Positions 1-8,236 of a stretch of 64,000 nucleotides of DNA are shown in pieces. How positions within the stretch are numbered: the first letter of the stretch is position 1; every line of letters starts with the position of its first letter. The stretch lies in NCBI RefSeq assembly GCF_000961095.1, contig NZ_CP011058.1:3933501-3997500 (forward strand). The letters are read 5' to 3'. The translations under genes were made by a program, and so were the position numbers. Source of the stretch: Paenibacillus beijingensis (GTDB taxonomy: Bacteria > Bacillota > Bacilli > Paenibacillales > Paenibacillaceae). A model generated the notes under the pieces. It saw nothing but the letters and a program-made list of their open reading frames with translations. It was not told the origin of the DNA and did not search any database.

Positions 1-633
1 GTTAAAGAAGGTCTCGTGTTCCTCTTTGACGATCAATGCGAATTTTCGGCGCTGCTGGACGAACTTCATTACAAGATGGAGAAGTCGCATCAGCAGCTGC
101 TTTCCGGGCCGCTTATTCACGTTCATGTCAAGCTTGGCGCAAGGGCCGCGTCGGATGAGGACAAGGAACGGATCAGAGCCGCCATCCGGCAGCGCGGAAA
201 TTTGCTTGTGCAGTCGATTGAATCGGAAATGGAAGCGCAGCAGAAACGCGATGAGAACGCCGAGCGGTTGAAAATGATGACGGGTATGGTCCGGTCGGGC
301 CAAACGGTTGAACACGACGGAAGCCTGCTGCTGCTGGGAGATGTGAATCCCGGCGGCGCTGTCGTATGCACGGGTGATATTTTCGTGCTGGGCGCGCTGA
401 GGGGAATGGCTCATGCCGGCGTGAGCGGTAGGGAGGACGTCATTATCGCCGCTTCGCTGCTGCGTCCGACTCAGCTGCGCATTGCCGAGGTCATCAGCCG
501 TCCGCCGGAAGAATGGATAACGGGCGACGCTTCCATGGAGTATGCGTATTTGACGGAAGGCGTGATGCAGATCGACAAAATGAATCAGCTGTACCGGATG
601 CGCAAGGATGCGATTGTGTTCAAAGGGGTGTAG
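1..633 (+). CDS. minC: Septum site-determining protein MinC (5' partial)
   Basis: MinC is the FtsZ polymerisation inhibitor of the Min system; MinD carries it to the membrane so that division is blocked at the poles. The frame is open from base 1. The five codons before the first GTG (V-K-E-G-L) continue the family N-domain, so the true start lies upstream. The visible part is the end of the N-terminal FtsZ-binding domain, a charged linker, then the C-terminal beta-helix (VNPGG turn and glycine-rich rungs, about residues 105-190) that dimerises and binds MinD. minD follows after 3 bp, so the two are co-transcribed. In relatives mreBCD lies just upstream. Confidence 0.95.
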   Translation, partial: VKEGLVFLFDDQCEFSALLDELHYKMEKSHQQLLSGPLIHVHVKLGARAASDEDKERIRAAIRQRGNLLVQSIESEMEAQQKRDENAERLKMMTGMVRSGQTVEHDGSLLLLGDVNPGGAVVCTGDIFVLGALRGMAHAGVSGREDVIIAASLLRPTQLRIAEVISRPPEEWITGDASMEYAYLTEGVMQIDKMNQLYRMRKDAIVFKGV

Positions 634-636
634 ATC

Positions 637-1428
637 ATGGGAGAAGCAATCGTCATAACATCGGGCAAAGGCGGCGTCGGCAAGACGACGACCTCTGCCA
701 ATCTGGGAACGGCGCTGGCGCTGCTCGGCAAAAAGGTGTGCATGGTCGATACCGATATCGGCCTGCGGAATTTGGACGTTGTGATGGGACTTGAAAACCG
801 GATCATTTACGATTTGGTCGATGTCGCCGAAGGCCGGTGCCGGCTGCAGCAGGCGCTCGTCAAAGATAAGCGGTTCGAAGATTTGTACATGCTGCCGGCT
901 GCGCAGACGAAAGACAAGAACGACATCTCGCCGGAGCAGGTGCGGGATATCGTGCTTGAGTTGAAAAAAGAATACGATTACGTGATCATCGACTGTCCGG
1001 CAGGCATTGAGCAAGGTTTCCGCAACGCGGTTGCGGGCGCCGACCGGGCTATCGTCGTCACGACGCCGGAGAACGCCGCGGTTCGCGACGCGGACCGGGT
1101 GATCGGACTGCTCGAGCAGTCCAATATTTCGGCAAAGCTTGTCATCAACCGCATACAGGCCAAGCTCGTCAAAAACGGGGAAATGCTCGACGTCGACGAA
1201 ATTTGCCAAATTCTAGCCATTGATTTGCTGGGCGTCGTGCCGGACGACGACCGGGTCATTAAAGCGGCGAACTCCGGGGAGCCGACGGTCATGGACCCTT
1301 CTTCGCGCGCAGCAATCGCTTACCGCAACATTGCCCGGCGCATTCTGGGCGACATGGTGCCGCTTATGTCTTTGGAAGACAAGGCAGGAAAATTTATGCG
1401 GCTGCGCAAGTTTTTCGGAATAGGATGA
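637..1428 (+). CDS. minD: Septum site-determining ATPase MinD
   Basis: MinD is a ParA/MinD-family ATPase that binds the membrane in its ATP form and recruits MinC. The 263-residue protein has the deviant Walker A motif KGGVGKT at residues 11-17, a switch I region with D38 and D40 (VDTDIG), and the Walker B strand VIIDCPAG near 125. The C-terminus FMRLRKFFGIG is the amphipathic membrane-targeting helix. Length and motifs are those of a complete, active protein. It lies between minC and rodA, spaced 3 and 7 bp, so the three genes form one transcription unit. Confidence 0.97.
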   Translation: MGEAIVITSGKGGVGKTTTSANLGTALALLGKKVCMVDTDIGLRNLDVVMGLENRIIYDLVDVAEGRCRLQQALVKDKRFEDLYMLPAAQTKDKNDISPEQVRDIVLELKKEYDYVIIDCPAGIEQGFRNAVAGADRAIVVTTPENAAVRDADRVIGLLEQSNISAKLVINRIQAKLVKNGEMLDVDEICQILAIDLLGVVPDDDRVIKAANSGEPTVMDPSSRAAIAYRNIARRILGDMVPLMSLEDKAGKFMRLRKFFGIG

Positions 1429-1435
1429 GCGCATT

Positions 1436-2581
1436 GTGATTAATAAACTGAAAAAGATGGATGCCGGCATTGTGATCATCCTCGTCTTATTTATGATCAT
1501 CAGCACGCTGCTCGTGCGCAGCGCCACCTACGGCAACAGCGAATTCCCCAATTACGATGTGAAGACGCTTATTTTTTACGGTATCGGCTTTATTGTCGTC
1601 CTGCTCATTACGCTGCTCGATTACCGGCTGTTTCTAAAAGGCTGGCTGTATTTGTACGTCATTTGCATCGTGCTGCTCATTCTCGTCTACTTCTTCGGCG
1701 CCGACATTAACGGAGCGCGCAGCTGGTTCAAGCTGCCCGGCGGCTTTCAGTTCCAGCCCGCGGAGATGGCCAAATTCGTGCTCATCATCGGCATCGCGTA
1801 CTTGATGGGTCGCAAAGGCGGCGATAAACTGAGCTTTACGACCGACCTGCTGCCGATCGCGGCGTTCTCCTTTTTGCCGTTTGCGCTTGTCATGATTCAG
1901 CCGGATCTCGGCAACGCGATTATTTTTCTCGTCATCGTGCTCGGCATGCTGTGGATCGGAAATGTAAAGTATTCCCACGTACTCATCGGCCTCGCGGCCG
2001 TTATCGGGGGATTGGTGCTGTTTGTGACGCTGTTCACCACTTTCAACGGGGAGATCAAACAGTACTTGGACGATCATGAGAAGGGGCACTGGTACAAGCG
2101 GATCAACACCTTTATCGACCCGAACAGCGCTTCGGACGATGACAAGCACCAGTCGCAAAACGCAAAGATCGCCATCGGCTCGGGCGGACTTACGGGCGAC
2201 GGATATATGAAAGGCGACTCCAAAAACCGGCGCTTTATCCCTTACCCGTACTCGGATTCCATCTTTGTCGTCATCGGGGAGGAGTTCGGTTTTCAGGGAT
2301 CGGCCGTTCTGCTGCTGCTCTACTTTTTGCTGATCTACAGGATGATTATTATCGCCTTCCAGTGCTACGACCTGCGTGCGTCGTTTATCGTCATCGGCAT
2401 CGTGTCGATGTACGTGTTTCAGGTGTTCCAGAATGTCGGCATGATGATCGGCCTGATGCCGATTACCGGCATTACGCTGCCGTTCATCAGTTACGGCGGG
2501 ACATCGCTGCTGCTCAATATGCTTAGCATCGGCATCGTGTTCAGCATTAGGGCGCATCAGGAAAAATATCAGCTGGATTGA
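1436..2581 (+). CDS. rodA: SEDS peptidoglycan polymerase, RodA-like
   Basis: A SEDS-family (FtsW/RodA/SpoVE) glycosyltransferase that polymerises glycan strands from lipid II together with a class B PBP. It has 381 residues, about ten membrane segments, the family signatures FQPAEMAK and GITLPFISYGG, and the loop around QPDLGNA that carries the catalytic Asp in RodA. The start is GTG at 1436, 7 bp after minD. Association with minCD (and probably mreBCD upstream) argues for the elongation enzyme RodA over FtsW or SpoVE; sequence alone does not fully separate these paralogues. Confidence 0.85.
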   Translation: MINKLKKMDAGIVIILVLFMIISTLLVRSATYGNSEFPNYDVKTLIFYGIGFIVVLLITLLDYRLFLKGWLYLYVICIVLLILVYFFGADINGARSWFKLPGGFQFQPAEMAKFVLIIGIAYLMGRKGGDKLSFTTDLLPIAAFSFLPFALVMIQPDLGNAIIFLVIVLGMLWIGNVKYSHVLIGLAAVIGGLVLFVTLFTTFNGEIKQYLDDHEKGHWYKRINTFIDPNSASDDDKHQSQNAKIAIGSGGLTGDGYMKGDSKNRRFIPYPYSDSIFVVIGEEFGFQGSAVLLLLYFLLIYRMIIIAFQCYDLRASFIVIGIVSMYVFQVFQNVGMMIGLMPITGITLPFISYGGTSLLLNMLSIGIVFSIRAHQEKYQLD

Positions 2582-2633
2582 CGAGTTTATCCATGTAGCG
2601 ATATAGCCGATACAGACGCGTCAACTAGATCGA

Positions 2634-2665
2634 ACCGTCCGGACACGAGCCGGGCGGTTTTTTTG
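2634..2665 (+). terminator. Intrinsic terminator of minC-minD-rodA
   Basis: A 9-bp stem (ACCGTCCGG with CCGGGCGGT, one G-U pair) is followed by seven T, 50 bp after the rodA stop. Confidence 0.8.
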
Positions 2666-2746
2666 CGCCGGTCGCCCTTATCAAAGCTGCTTCATTGCCG
2701 GCAGAGACGCTCACACTCTTTGTTTTCTTTCTCCCGACCGCCTGCA

Positions 2747-2776
2747 GCATACTTGTCTTCCTTCGCTCATACAGAT
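2747..2776 (+). promoter_or_regulatory. Candidate sigma-E promoter of spoIVFA-spoIVFB
   Basis: GCATACTT, a 13-bp spacer, then CATACAGAT resembles the sigma-E pattern. Sigma-E control is known for the B. subtilis spoIVF operon. The match is partial, so this is a suggestion. The rest of 2666-2841 shows nothing else recognisable. Confidence 0.3.
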
Positions 2777-2841
2777 AAGAACAAGCTTTCCTTTACGCAA
2801 CTGTAAAGGGCTCGTACGGAGCAGAATGGGAGGGGACGGGA

Positions 2842-3888
2842 ATGAAAATTCAGAAGAGCGTCCGGCAGCGCCGGCAGGAAAAAATCCGCCGCCTGACAGA
2901 AGATGGCACGAAAGCGTCCGGAAGACTTCCGGTACGCCGGGAACATCGCACGGATCCGGCATCTCCTTATCGATACGATGCATACGACAGCGGTGCTTTT
3001 GATTCGGAGAGGTTTCCGATCCGGGATGATCATAGAGGCTGGCATGTGGGAAATCCATTCCCGAATCTAAACGTTACGGCGGGCGGCGAATACGGCGATC
3101 CGGATAACGATCCGGAGAAGGCCTGGAAAGAGCAACAGGCCGATTGGTGGCGAACGGGAGCTGGCGGGTTCGAACGGACGCCTTACATTAGGCAAGCGCG
3201 GGGAAAAGGAATGGACGACAGCTCCCGGGACCGGCGCTCCGGCGGCACTTACGGCAGCGAAGGCGGCGGGCCGCTGCTGCGCGAGCTGAGAATGAGGCTG
3301 CTGGCGGCGGCCCTGCTGTTCGGCGCCGTATGGGGTCTGTTTCAGGCGCAGGGCGAGTGGGCAACCGGCGGGCAGTCGTTTGTAACCCGGGCACTGACGC
3401 AAAATATGGATTTTCAAGCGGTAGCGGTATGGTACCGTGAAACATTTGACGGCGCCCCGACGTTTATACCTATATTCGGCGGCAGCGATAACGAAGCGAA
3501 GAGCGTGGCGGGCACCGTGAAGCTGCCGGTTACCTCGCCGCTTGAGGGAGGATCGATCGTGCGCACGTTTGCCGAACTGCTCAGCGGCGTTGAACTTGCC
3601 GGGAAGCCCCAGGAGGACGTCGGCGCAGCGCAGGAAGGCCGGGTGACGCTCGTATCCGGCGACAGCGGCAGCGGCTTCACCGTTGTCATTCAGCATGCCG
3701 GAGGGCGTTCGACGATATACGGCAACATGAGCGCGGCGGAAGTGAAAAAAGGCGACTGGGTGCAGCCCGGGCAGACGATCGGCGAGCTGGGGCCGCAGGT
3801 GGGGACAAGCGGCACGGCGCTGCTCTACTTTGCCGTCAAGCAAAATGACAGCTACGTCGACCCTGCGGACGTGGTCCCGATTGATTAA
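2842..3888 (+). CDS. spoIVFA: Stage IV sporulation protein FA (degenerate M23 peptidase fold)
   Basis: SpoIVFA anchors and inhibits the pro-sigma-K protease SpoIVFB in the outer forespore membrane until SpoIVB cleaves it. The 348-residue protein has a long hydrophilic N-terminal part (about 1-150, longer than in B. subtilis), one membrane segment (LLAAALLFGAVWGLF) and a C-terminal LytM/M23 domain. The domain lacks the metal-binding His-x-His of active endopeptidases (YFAVK is at the expected place), as in known SpoIVFA. The start ATG follows GGAGGGGACGGG. The stop overlaps the next gene by 8 bp. Confidence 0.88.
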   Translation: MKIQKSVRQRRQEKIRRLTEDGTKASGRLPVRREHRTDPASPYRYDAYDSGAFDSERFPIRDDHRGWHVGNPFPNLNVTAGGEYGDPDNDPEKAWKEQQADWWRTGAGGFERTPYIRQARGKGMDDSSRDRRSGGTYGSEGGGPLLRELRMRLLAAALLFGAVWGLFQAQGEWATGGQSFVTRALTQNMDFQAVAVWYRETFDGAPTFIPIFGGSDNEAKSVAGTVKLPVTSPLEGGSIVRTFAELLSGVELAGKPQEDVGAAQEGRVTLVSGDSGSGFTVVIQHAGGRSTIYGNMSAAEVKKGDWVQPGQTIGELGPQVGTSGTALLYFAVKQNDSYVDPADVVPID

Positions 3889-4750
3889 AATTAGAGGCAT
3901 CGTCTGGTCGCTGCACCCCTTGTTTGCGGTTATTATGCTCATGTCCGTGCTGACCGGATATTTTATCGAGCTGCTGACGCTGTTTACGCTTGTGCTGATC
4001 CATGAGATCGGTCACGTGGCTGCGGCTCGCGGCTTCGGCTGGACGGTGCGCGCGGTGAGGCTGCTGCCGTTCGGCGGAGTTGCGGAGATGGAAGAAGAGC
4101 CCGGAGCTCCTTCCGCCGAAGAAGCGGTCGTCGCCCTGGCGGGTCCGCTGCAAAACGTATGGATGGGGGCGGCAGCCTGGGCGCTCGGCCATTTCGGGCT
4201 GATGGATTCTGCTGCGGCCGCTTATATTGCCGAGGCGAACGCCATTCTCGTTCTATTTAATATGCTCCCGATTTATCCGCTGGACGGCGGAAGACTGCTT
4301 AAGGTGGCACTAAGCTTCAGCTTCAATTATTATAAGGCGCTGCAGGGGAGCGTTGTGGTTGGCATGGCGCTGAGCGTCCTGATGGTCGGTTATTCGATCT
4401 ACCCGCTCTTTTTCGGCGGCGGCGTTCATGCCAATTTGCTGGCCGTAGGTTTCTTTTTGCTTGCGAGCAATTGGACCCAGCGGCGCAATCTGCCGTTTGT
4501 GTTCGTACGTTTTTTGATGCACCGGGACCGGGTGGCGGTGCGGCGCATCACGCAAGGGGCGCATGCGCGGCCCATCGTCGTGACGGCCGGTCAGTCGATC
4601 TGGTCGACCGTACGGCTGTTTTTGCGCGAGCAGTATCACCTCGTTTATGTGATGGAAGAGCGGGGGAAAATTGTGCGCGTGCTGCCGGAACAGCGCATAA
4701 TCGAAGGCTATTTGGCGGGAGACCGTGCAGTTTCGGACCTTTTCAGGTAG
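3881..4750 (+). CDS. spoIVFB: Stage IV sporulation protein FB, site-2 metalloprotease
   Basis: SpoIVFB is the M50B intramembrane zinc protease that converts pro-sigma-K to sigma-K in the mother cell. HEIGH is the zinc-binding HExxH motif, and NMLPIYPLDGG supplies the second conserved NxxPxPxLDGG-type motif. Several membrane helices are followed by a soluble CBS-like C-terminal region. I chose TTG at 3881 (M-I-K-I-R-G-I) because it matches family N-termini and overlaps the spoIVFA stop by 8 bp, which suggests translational coupling. In-frame TTG 3830 and ATG 3845 would lie deep inside spoIVFA. Confidence 0.88.
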   Translation: MIKIRGIVWSLHPLFAVIMLMSVLTGYFIELLTLFTLVLIHEIGHVAAARGFGWTVRAVRLLPFGGVAEMEEEPGAPSAEEAVVALAGPLQNVWMGAAAWALGHFGLMDSAAAAYIAEANAILVLFNMLPIYPLDGGRLLKVALSFSFNYYKALQGSVVVGMALSVLMVGYSIYPLFFGGGVHANLLAVGFFLLASNWTQRRNLPFVFVRFLMHRDRVAVRRITQGAHARPIVVTAGQSIWSTVRLFLREQYHLVYVMEERGKIVRVLPEQRIIEGYLAGDRAVSDLFR

Positions 4751-4842
4751 AATAGAATCTGGATCCACCGATCATTCGATTGCTTGTTATCATGGACAAC
4801 TAACGGTCTTTGGCCGCGCAAGGCAGGTGTGAGCGGATAACG

Positions 4843-6132
4843 ATGAAAACGATGCTGATTCATGAAGAAGGCGAACTGCTGCAAACGGCTGTGCTGCACA
4901 ACGGGCGGATCGTTGATTTTTTCATGGAGCGCTCCGAAACGGGCGGGCTTGTCGGCAACATCTACAAAGGCAGGGTCGTCAACGTACTCCCCGGCATGCA
5001 GGCGGCGTTCGTCGATATCGGATTGAACAAAAACGCTTTTTTATATATTGACGAGCTGCTGCAGCCAACCGATGAGAAGCGCCAACGGGACAAGCCGTCG
5101 ATTACGGAGCTTGTGCGTCCCGGTCAGGAGCTGCTCGTTCAGGTCATCAAGGAGCCGCTCGGCAGCAAAGGGGCGCGCGTGACAAGCCATTATTCGCTGC
5201 CCGGCCGCTGGCTCGTCTACATGCCGAATGCGGATTACGTCGGCGTTTCCAAAAAAATCGAGTCCGAAAGCGAACGCAACCGGCTGCGCGGCGTGGGCGA
5301 GTCGCTCCGGCAGCGCGGGGAAGGAATTATTATGCGGACGCTTGCCAAGGGCGAGAGCGAGGAGTCGCTTCGAAGCGATCTGATGCAGCTGCGCCAGACG
5401 TGGGAAAACGTCCGCTTGCGGTTCAAAGCGGCGAAGCCGCCGGAGCCGGTGCTGCTTGAAGCCGGTTTGCTGAGACGGATTTTTCGGGACATGCTCTCCT
5501 CCGATATCGATGAAGTGTGGGTGGACGATCCGGCGCTGTTTGAGGAAGCGGCCTCGATGATCCGCGAGCTGGCTCCTGCGATGGAGGGGCGTTTGCGCCT
5601 TTATCCTGCTCACGGCTCGGTGTCGCTGTTCGAAAAATACGGAATTGCGGAGCAGCTTAACGCCGCGTTCCAAACGCGCGTCTGGCTTCCGAGCGGCGGC
5701 TACCTGATCTGGGAGCAGACGGAAGCGTTAACCGTCATTGATGTGAACACCGGCAAATTTACGGGGACGAGCGGGCTGGAGGACACGGTGTACCGGACGA
5801 ATCTCGAAGCGGCGGACGAAATCGCCCGGCTGCTGCGGCTGAGGGATGTCGGCGGCATCGTCATCGCCGATTTTATCGATATGGAAGCTTCGACCCACCG
5901 GGAAGCGGTGCGGCAGCGACTGGAAGAGTCGGCGGGCGGCGACCGTACCAAATGCCAGATCCACGGCTGGACCCGTCTCGGATTGCTCGAAATTACACGC
6001 AAAAAGACGCGGGAGAACGTCGGCCTGCAATTTTACCAGCTGTGCGAGACGTGCGGCGGCAGCGGGAGACGGTATGTCGGGCTTCCGAAAGCGAGACGGG
6101 GCGCCGACGCGGGCGGCCATCGTCCGCAATAG
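4843..6132 (+). CDS. rng: Ribonuclease E/G family endoribonuclease (RNase G type)
   Basis: A single-strand-specific endoribonuclease of the RNase E/G family, acting in rRNA and mRNA processing. The 429-residue protein has an S1 domain (about 35-120; GNIYKGRV, PGMQAAFVDIG), then the DNase I-like catalytic domain with the two metal-binding aspartates in TVIDVN and IADFID, then the zinc-link CxxC in LCETC. It stops about 20 residues later, so it is RNase G-like and shorter than E. coli RNase G at the C-terminus. The start at ATG 4843 is preceded by a weak Shine-Dalgarno. B. subtilis lacks this family; Paenibacilli and Clostridia keep it, here beside rplU. Confidence 0.9.
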   Translation: MKTMLIHEEGELLQTAVLHNGRIVDFFMERSETGGLVGNIYKGRVVNVLPGMQAAFVDIGLNKNAFLYIDELLQPTDEKRQRDKPSITELVRPGQELLVQVIKEPLGSKGARVTSHYSLPGRWLVYMPNADYVGVSKKIESESERNRLRGVGESLRQRGEGIIMRTLAKGESEESLRSDLMQLRQTWENVRLRFKAAKPPEPVLLEAGLLRRIFRDMLSSDIDEVWVDDPALFEEAASMIRELAPAMEGRLRLYPAHGSVSLFEKYGIAEQLNAAFQTRVWLPSGGYLIWEQTEALTVIDVNTGKFTGTSGLEDTVYRTNLEAADEIARLLRLRDVGGIVIADFIDMEASTHREAVRQRLEESAGGDRTKCQIHGWTRLGLLEITRKKTRENVGLQFYQLCETCGGSGRRYVGLPKARRGADAGGHRPQ

Positions 6133-6172
6133 CGCTTTTTGCACCTTATACCGATAAGGAATAAAATTGCAG

Positions 6173-6201
6173 TTGAACCGTACGGTTTTGTGTGCTACAA
6201 T
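6173..6201 (+). promoter_or_regulatory. Sigma-A promoter of the rplU cluster
   Basis: TTGAAC and TACAAT are separated by exactly 17 bp. The promoter lies 40 bp after the rng stop, so rplU-prp-rpmA can be transcribed independently of rng. Confidence 0.8.
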
Positions 6202-6208
6202 ACTTGGG

Positions 6209-6332
6209 TGTATGTCACGCAAGACATACTCAGGTACCGCTCCGGAGGGGTTAATTCAAGTGCGGAAGGGCTTTGCCCGCAAGCCGCCACCTTATCCAGG
6301 CGAGTCTTGTATAACAAGGAGGTGCACCAATC
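6209..6332 (+). ncRNA. L21-type ribosomal protein leader
   Basis: About 125 nt between the promoter and rplU. It begins with a perfect 7-bp hairpin (GTATGTC at 6210-6216, GACATAC at 6223-6229), continues with GC-rich segments around 6240-6300, and ends in the rplU Shine-Dalgarno AAGGAGGTG. Position and size fit the L21 leader known in Firmicutes, in which ribosomal protein binding gives feedback control. I have not verified the full consensus structure. Confidence 0.6.
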
Positions 6333-6644
6333 ATGTTCGCAATTATCGAAACAGGCGGAAAGCAGTACAAAGTTCAGCAAGGAGATGTCATCTACATCGA
6401 GAAACTGAACGCAAACGAAGGCGAAAGCGTAACGTTTGACCGTGTTCTGGCCGTATCCAATGGCGAAGGTCTCGTAACGGGAACTCCGGTTGTATCCGGC
6501 GCTACCGTTTCCGGCAAAGTCGAGAAACACGGCAAAGGCCAAAAGATCATCGTTTACAAATACAAAGCCAAAAAGAACTACCGCCGCAAACAAGGCCATC
6601 GTCAACCGTACACGAAAGTTACGATTGAGAGCATCCAGGCTTAA
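6333..6644 (+). CDS. rplU: 50S ribosomal protein L21
   Basis: Ribosomal protein L21 (bL21), 103 residues, the standard length, beginning MFAIIETGGKQYKV and carrying the family signature YKAKKNYRRKQGHRQ near the C-terminus. It binds 23S rRNA in the large subunit. A strong Shine-Dalgarno (AAGGAGGTG) precedes ATG 6333. It is first in the conserved rplU-prp-rpmA cluster. Confidence 0.98.
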   Translation: MFAIIETGGKQYKVQQGDVIYIEKLNANEGESVTFDRVLAVSNGEGLVTGTPVVSGATVSGKVEKHGKGQKIIVYKYKAKKNYRRKQGHRQPYTKVTIESIQA

Positions 6645-6655
6645 GGGGCATTCTC

Positions 6656-6988
6656 ATGATTTCCGTAACGATCACAAGGCGGGCTGATGGGCGAATCGCT
6701 GCTTTCGCAGTGGAAGGGCACAGCAATTACGCCAAATCTGGCCGGGATATCGTATGCGCGGGCGTTTCCGCCATTACGGTAGGAACCGTCAATTCGATTG
6801 AGGCTCTTACCGGCGTGGAGCTGCCGGCTTCCATGAAGGACGGCTGGCTGCAAAGCGACATTCCGCAGCTGGGGGACGAGGCCGCCGAGGCTAAGCTTCA
6901 ACTGCTGCTGGAGTCGATGGTGGTTATGCTGGACGGCATACGAGAATCATACGGCAAGTATATCGATATACAGGAACAAATCGTGTAA
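6656..6988 (+). CDS. prp: Ribosomal-processing cysteine protease Prp
   Basis: Prp (YsxB) removes the N-terminal extension of ribosomal protein L27, which would otherwise block the peptidyl-transferase region. The 110-residue protein has the catalytic pair in place: H22 in VEGHSNYA and C34 in GRDIVCAG, at the same positions as in Staphylococcus aureus Prp. It lies between rplU and rpmA with gaps of 11 and 18 bp. Its substrate is encoded by the next gene and carries the expected cleavage site. Confidence 0.95.
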   Translation: MISVTITRRADGRIAAFAVEGHSNYAKSGRDIVCAGVSAITVGTVNSIEALTGVELPASMKDGWLQSDIPQLGDEAAEAKLQLLLESMVVMLDGIRESYGKYIDIQEQIV

Positions 6989-7006
6989 CGAAGGAGGGAA
7001 ACAACG

Positions 7007-7318
7007 ATGTTGAAACTGAATCTTCAGCTTTTCGCCTCCAAGAAAGGCGTAGGCTCCACGAAGAACGGACGGGACAGCCAGTCGAAACGTCTGGGCGCAA
7101 AACGCGCTGACGGACAAGTGGTAACGGCCGGCAACATTTTGTACCGCCAACGCGGAACGAAAATTCACCCGGGCAACAACGTAGGTATCGGCAAGGACGA
7201 TACGTTGTTCGCGCTTATTGACGGCGTAGTCAAGTTCGAGCGTTGGGGACGTGACCGCAAAAAAGTGAGCGTATACGCAGTGGAAGTGGCTCCGGTAGCT
7301 GCAACTGTAGAAGCTTAA
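7007..7318 (+). CDS. rpmA: 50S ribosomal protein L27 with Prp-cleaved leader
   Basis: Ribosomal protein L27 (bL27), 103 residues. The N-terminus MLKLNLQLFA is the Firmicute extension cleaved by Prp after F-A; the mature protein would begin SKKGVGS. The rest follows L27 (GRDSQSKRLGAK, GNILYRQRGT, GRDRKKVSV). The Shine-Dalgarno is GAAGGAGGG. A strong terminator follows 13 bp after the stop, closing the ribosomal cluster. Confidence 0.98.
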   Translation: MLKLNLQLFASKKGVGSTKNGRDSQSKRLGAKRADGQVVTAGNILYRQRGTKIHPGNNVGIGKDDTLFALIDGVVKFERWGRDRKKVSVYAVEVAPVAATVEA

Positions 7319-7331
7319 CAACCGGCAAGCG

Positions 7332-7363
7332 ACCCGGCCTGACTAGACAGGCCGGGTTTTTTT
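7332..7363 (+). terminator. Intrinsic terminator after rpmA
   Basis: A perfect 10-bp stem (ACCCGGCCTG with CAGGCCGGGT), a 6-nt loop, then seven T. Confidence 0.92.
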
Positions 7364-7488
7364 GTCGGGAAGCGGCAGCAGGACGCCGTCACCCGGGACT
7401 TTCCGGTCCGCAGCCGGCCTGCGGCATTCCGGTGAACGCATTTCGTCTCTTAAGAGAGTCACCTTAACCGAGAAAGTGGGATTGTGAA

Positions 7489-8223
7489 ATGAATCGCTTT
7501 GGAGCGGCAAAGCTGAGTGCGGCGGTATCCGTGCTGCTGCCGGCGGCTAGCGTCATAATTTGGCCATCCCTGCTGTGGGTGCATGCGGTGTTCGTCTTTT
7601 GGCTTGCGGGTGCATCCGCCGTGTGGATTGCCGCCGACCGCAAAGAAGGGGCGGGACGGCTGGAGCGAGCGGTGCAGGCGGTGCAAAAATCGGCCATTCA
7701 TACGTTGAATCATCATCGCCATGACTGGATGAACGAGCTTCAGGTTCTGTATGGATATATCCGGATGGGTAAGCCGGATAAAGCGGTCGCAAGTGTGGAA
7801 AAAATAAGAGACAAGATGGCGATTGAGAGCCGGATCTCGAAGCTTGGCGTTCCGTCTCTGGTCACTTTTATTCAGTCGTTCCGCACATTTTCCCATTCGC
7901 TGCAGCTCGATGTGGATATTGATACGGGGCTTCAATTCGAAGATTTGCCGCTTGACCGTCAAGCCATCGCCGATGCTATTGTCGATGTGGTCAATGCTTA
8001 CCGGTTCCAGGTCAAGCCGGGACCAGGCGAGCCCGCCACATTGCGGCTGAGGATTTACTGCAGCGATAACAGCCTTCAGGTTGAGCTGCATTACGATGGC
8101 GATATTAAAGATGAGGATCAGCTGCTTCAAATATTGAAACAACGCCTGCTCGGAACGCCGCTGCAGGCCGCGCGGCTGACGCAGTTCCACCATGTGCTGC
8201 TGGAGGCAAAGCTGTCCGCTTGA
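7489..8223 (+). CDS. spo0B: Sporulation phosphotransferase Spo0B with N-terminal membrane segments
   Basis: Spo0B passes phosphate from Spo0F to Spo0A in the phosphorelay. The signature HHRHDWMNELQ (residues 75-85) matches the HSRHDWMNKLQ of B. subtilis Spo0B, so H78 corresponds to phosphorylated His30. The 244-residue protein is about 50 residues longer than the B. subtilis protein because of an N-terminal region with two predicted membrane segments (about 10-47) that B. subtilis lacks. It precedes obgE, as in B. subtilis, with 13 bp between them. The Shine-Dalgarno (AAAGTGGGA) is weak. Confidence 0.85.
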   Translation: MNRFGAAKLSAAVSVLLPAASVIIWPSLLWVHAVFVFWLAGASAVWIAADRKEGAGRLERAVQAVQKSAIHTLNHHRHDWMNELQVLYGYIRMGKPDKAVASVEKIRDKMAIESRISKLGVPSLVTFIQSFRTFSHSLQLDVDIDTGLQFEDLPLDRQAIADAIVDVVNAYRFQVKPGPGEPATLRLRIYCSDNSLQVELHYDGDIKDEDQLLQILKQRLLGTPLQAARLTQFHHVLLEAKLSA

Positions 8224-8236
8224 ACGGAGGATTATC

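Noticed and set aside
3188..3445. Minus-strand frames opposite spoIVFA
   Set aside because: No Shine-Dalgarno, no recognisable domain, and full overlap with a well-supported gene.
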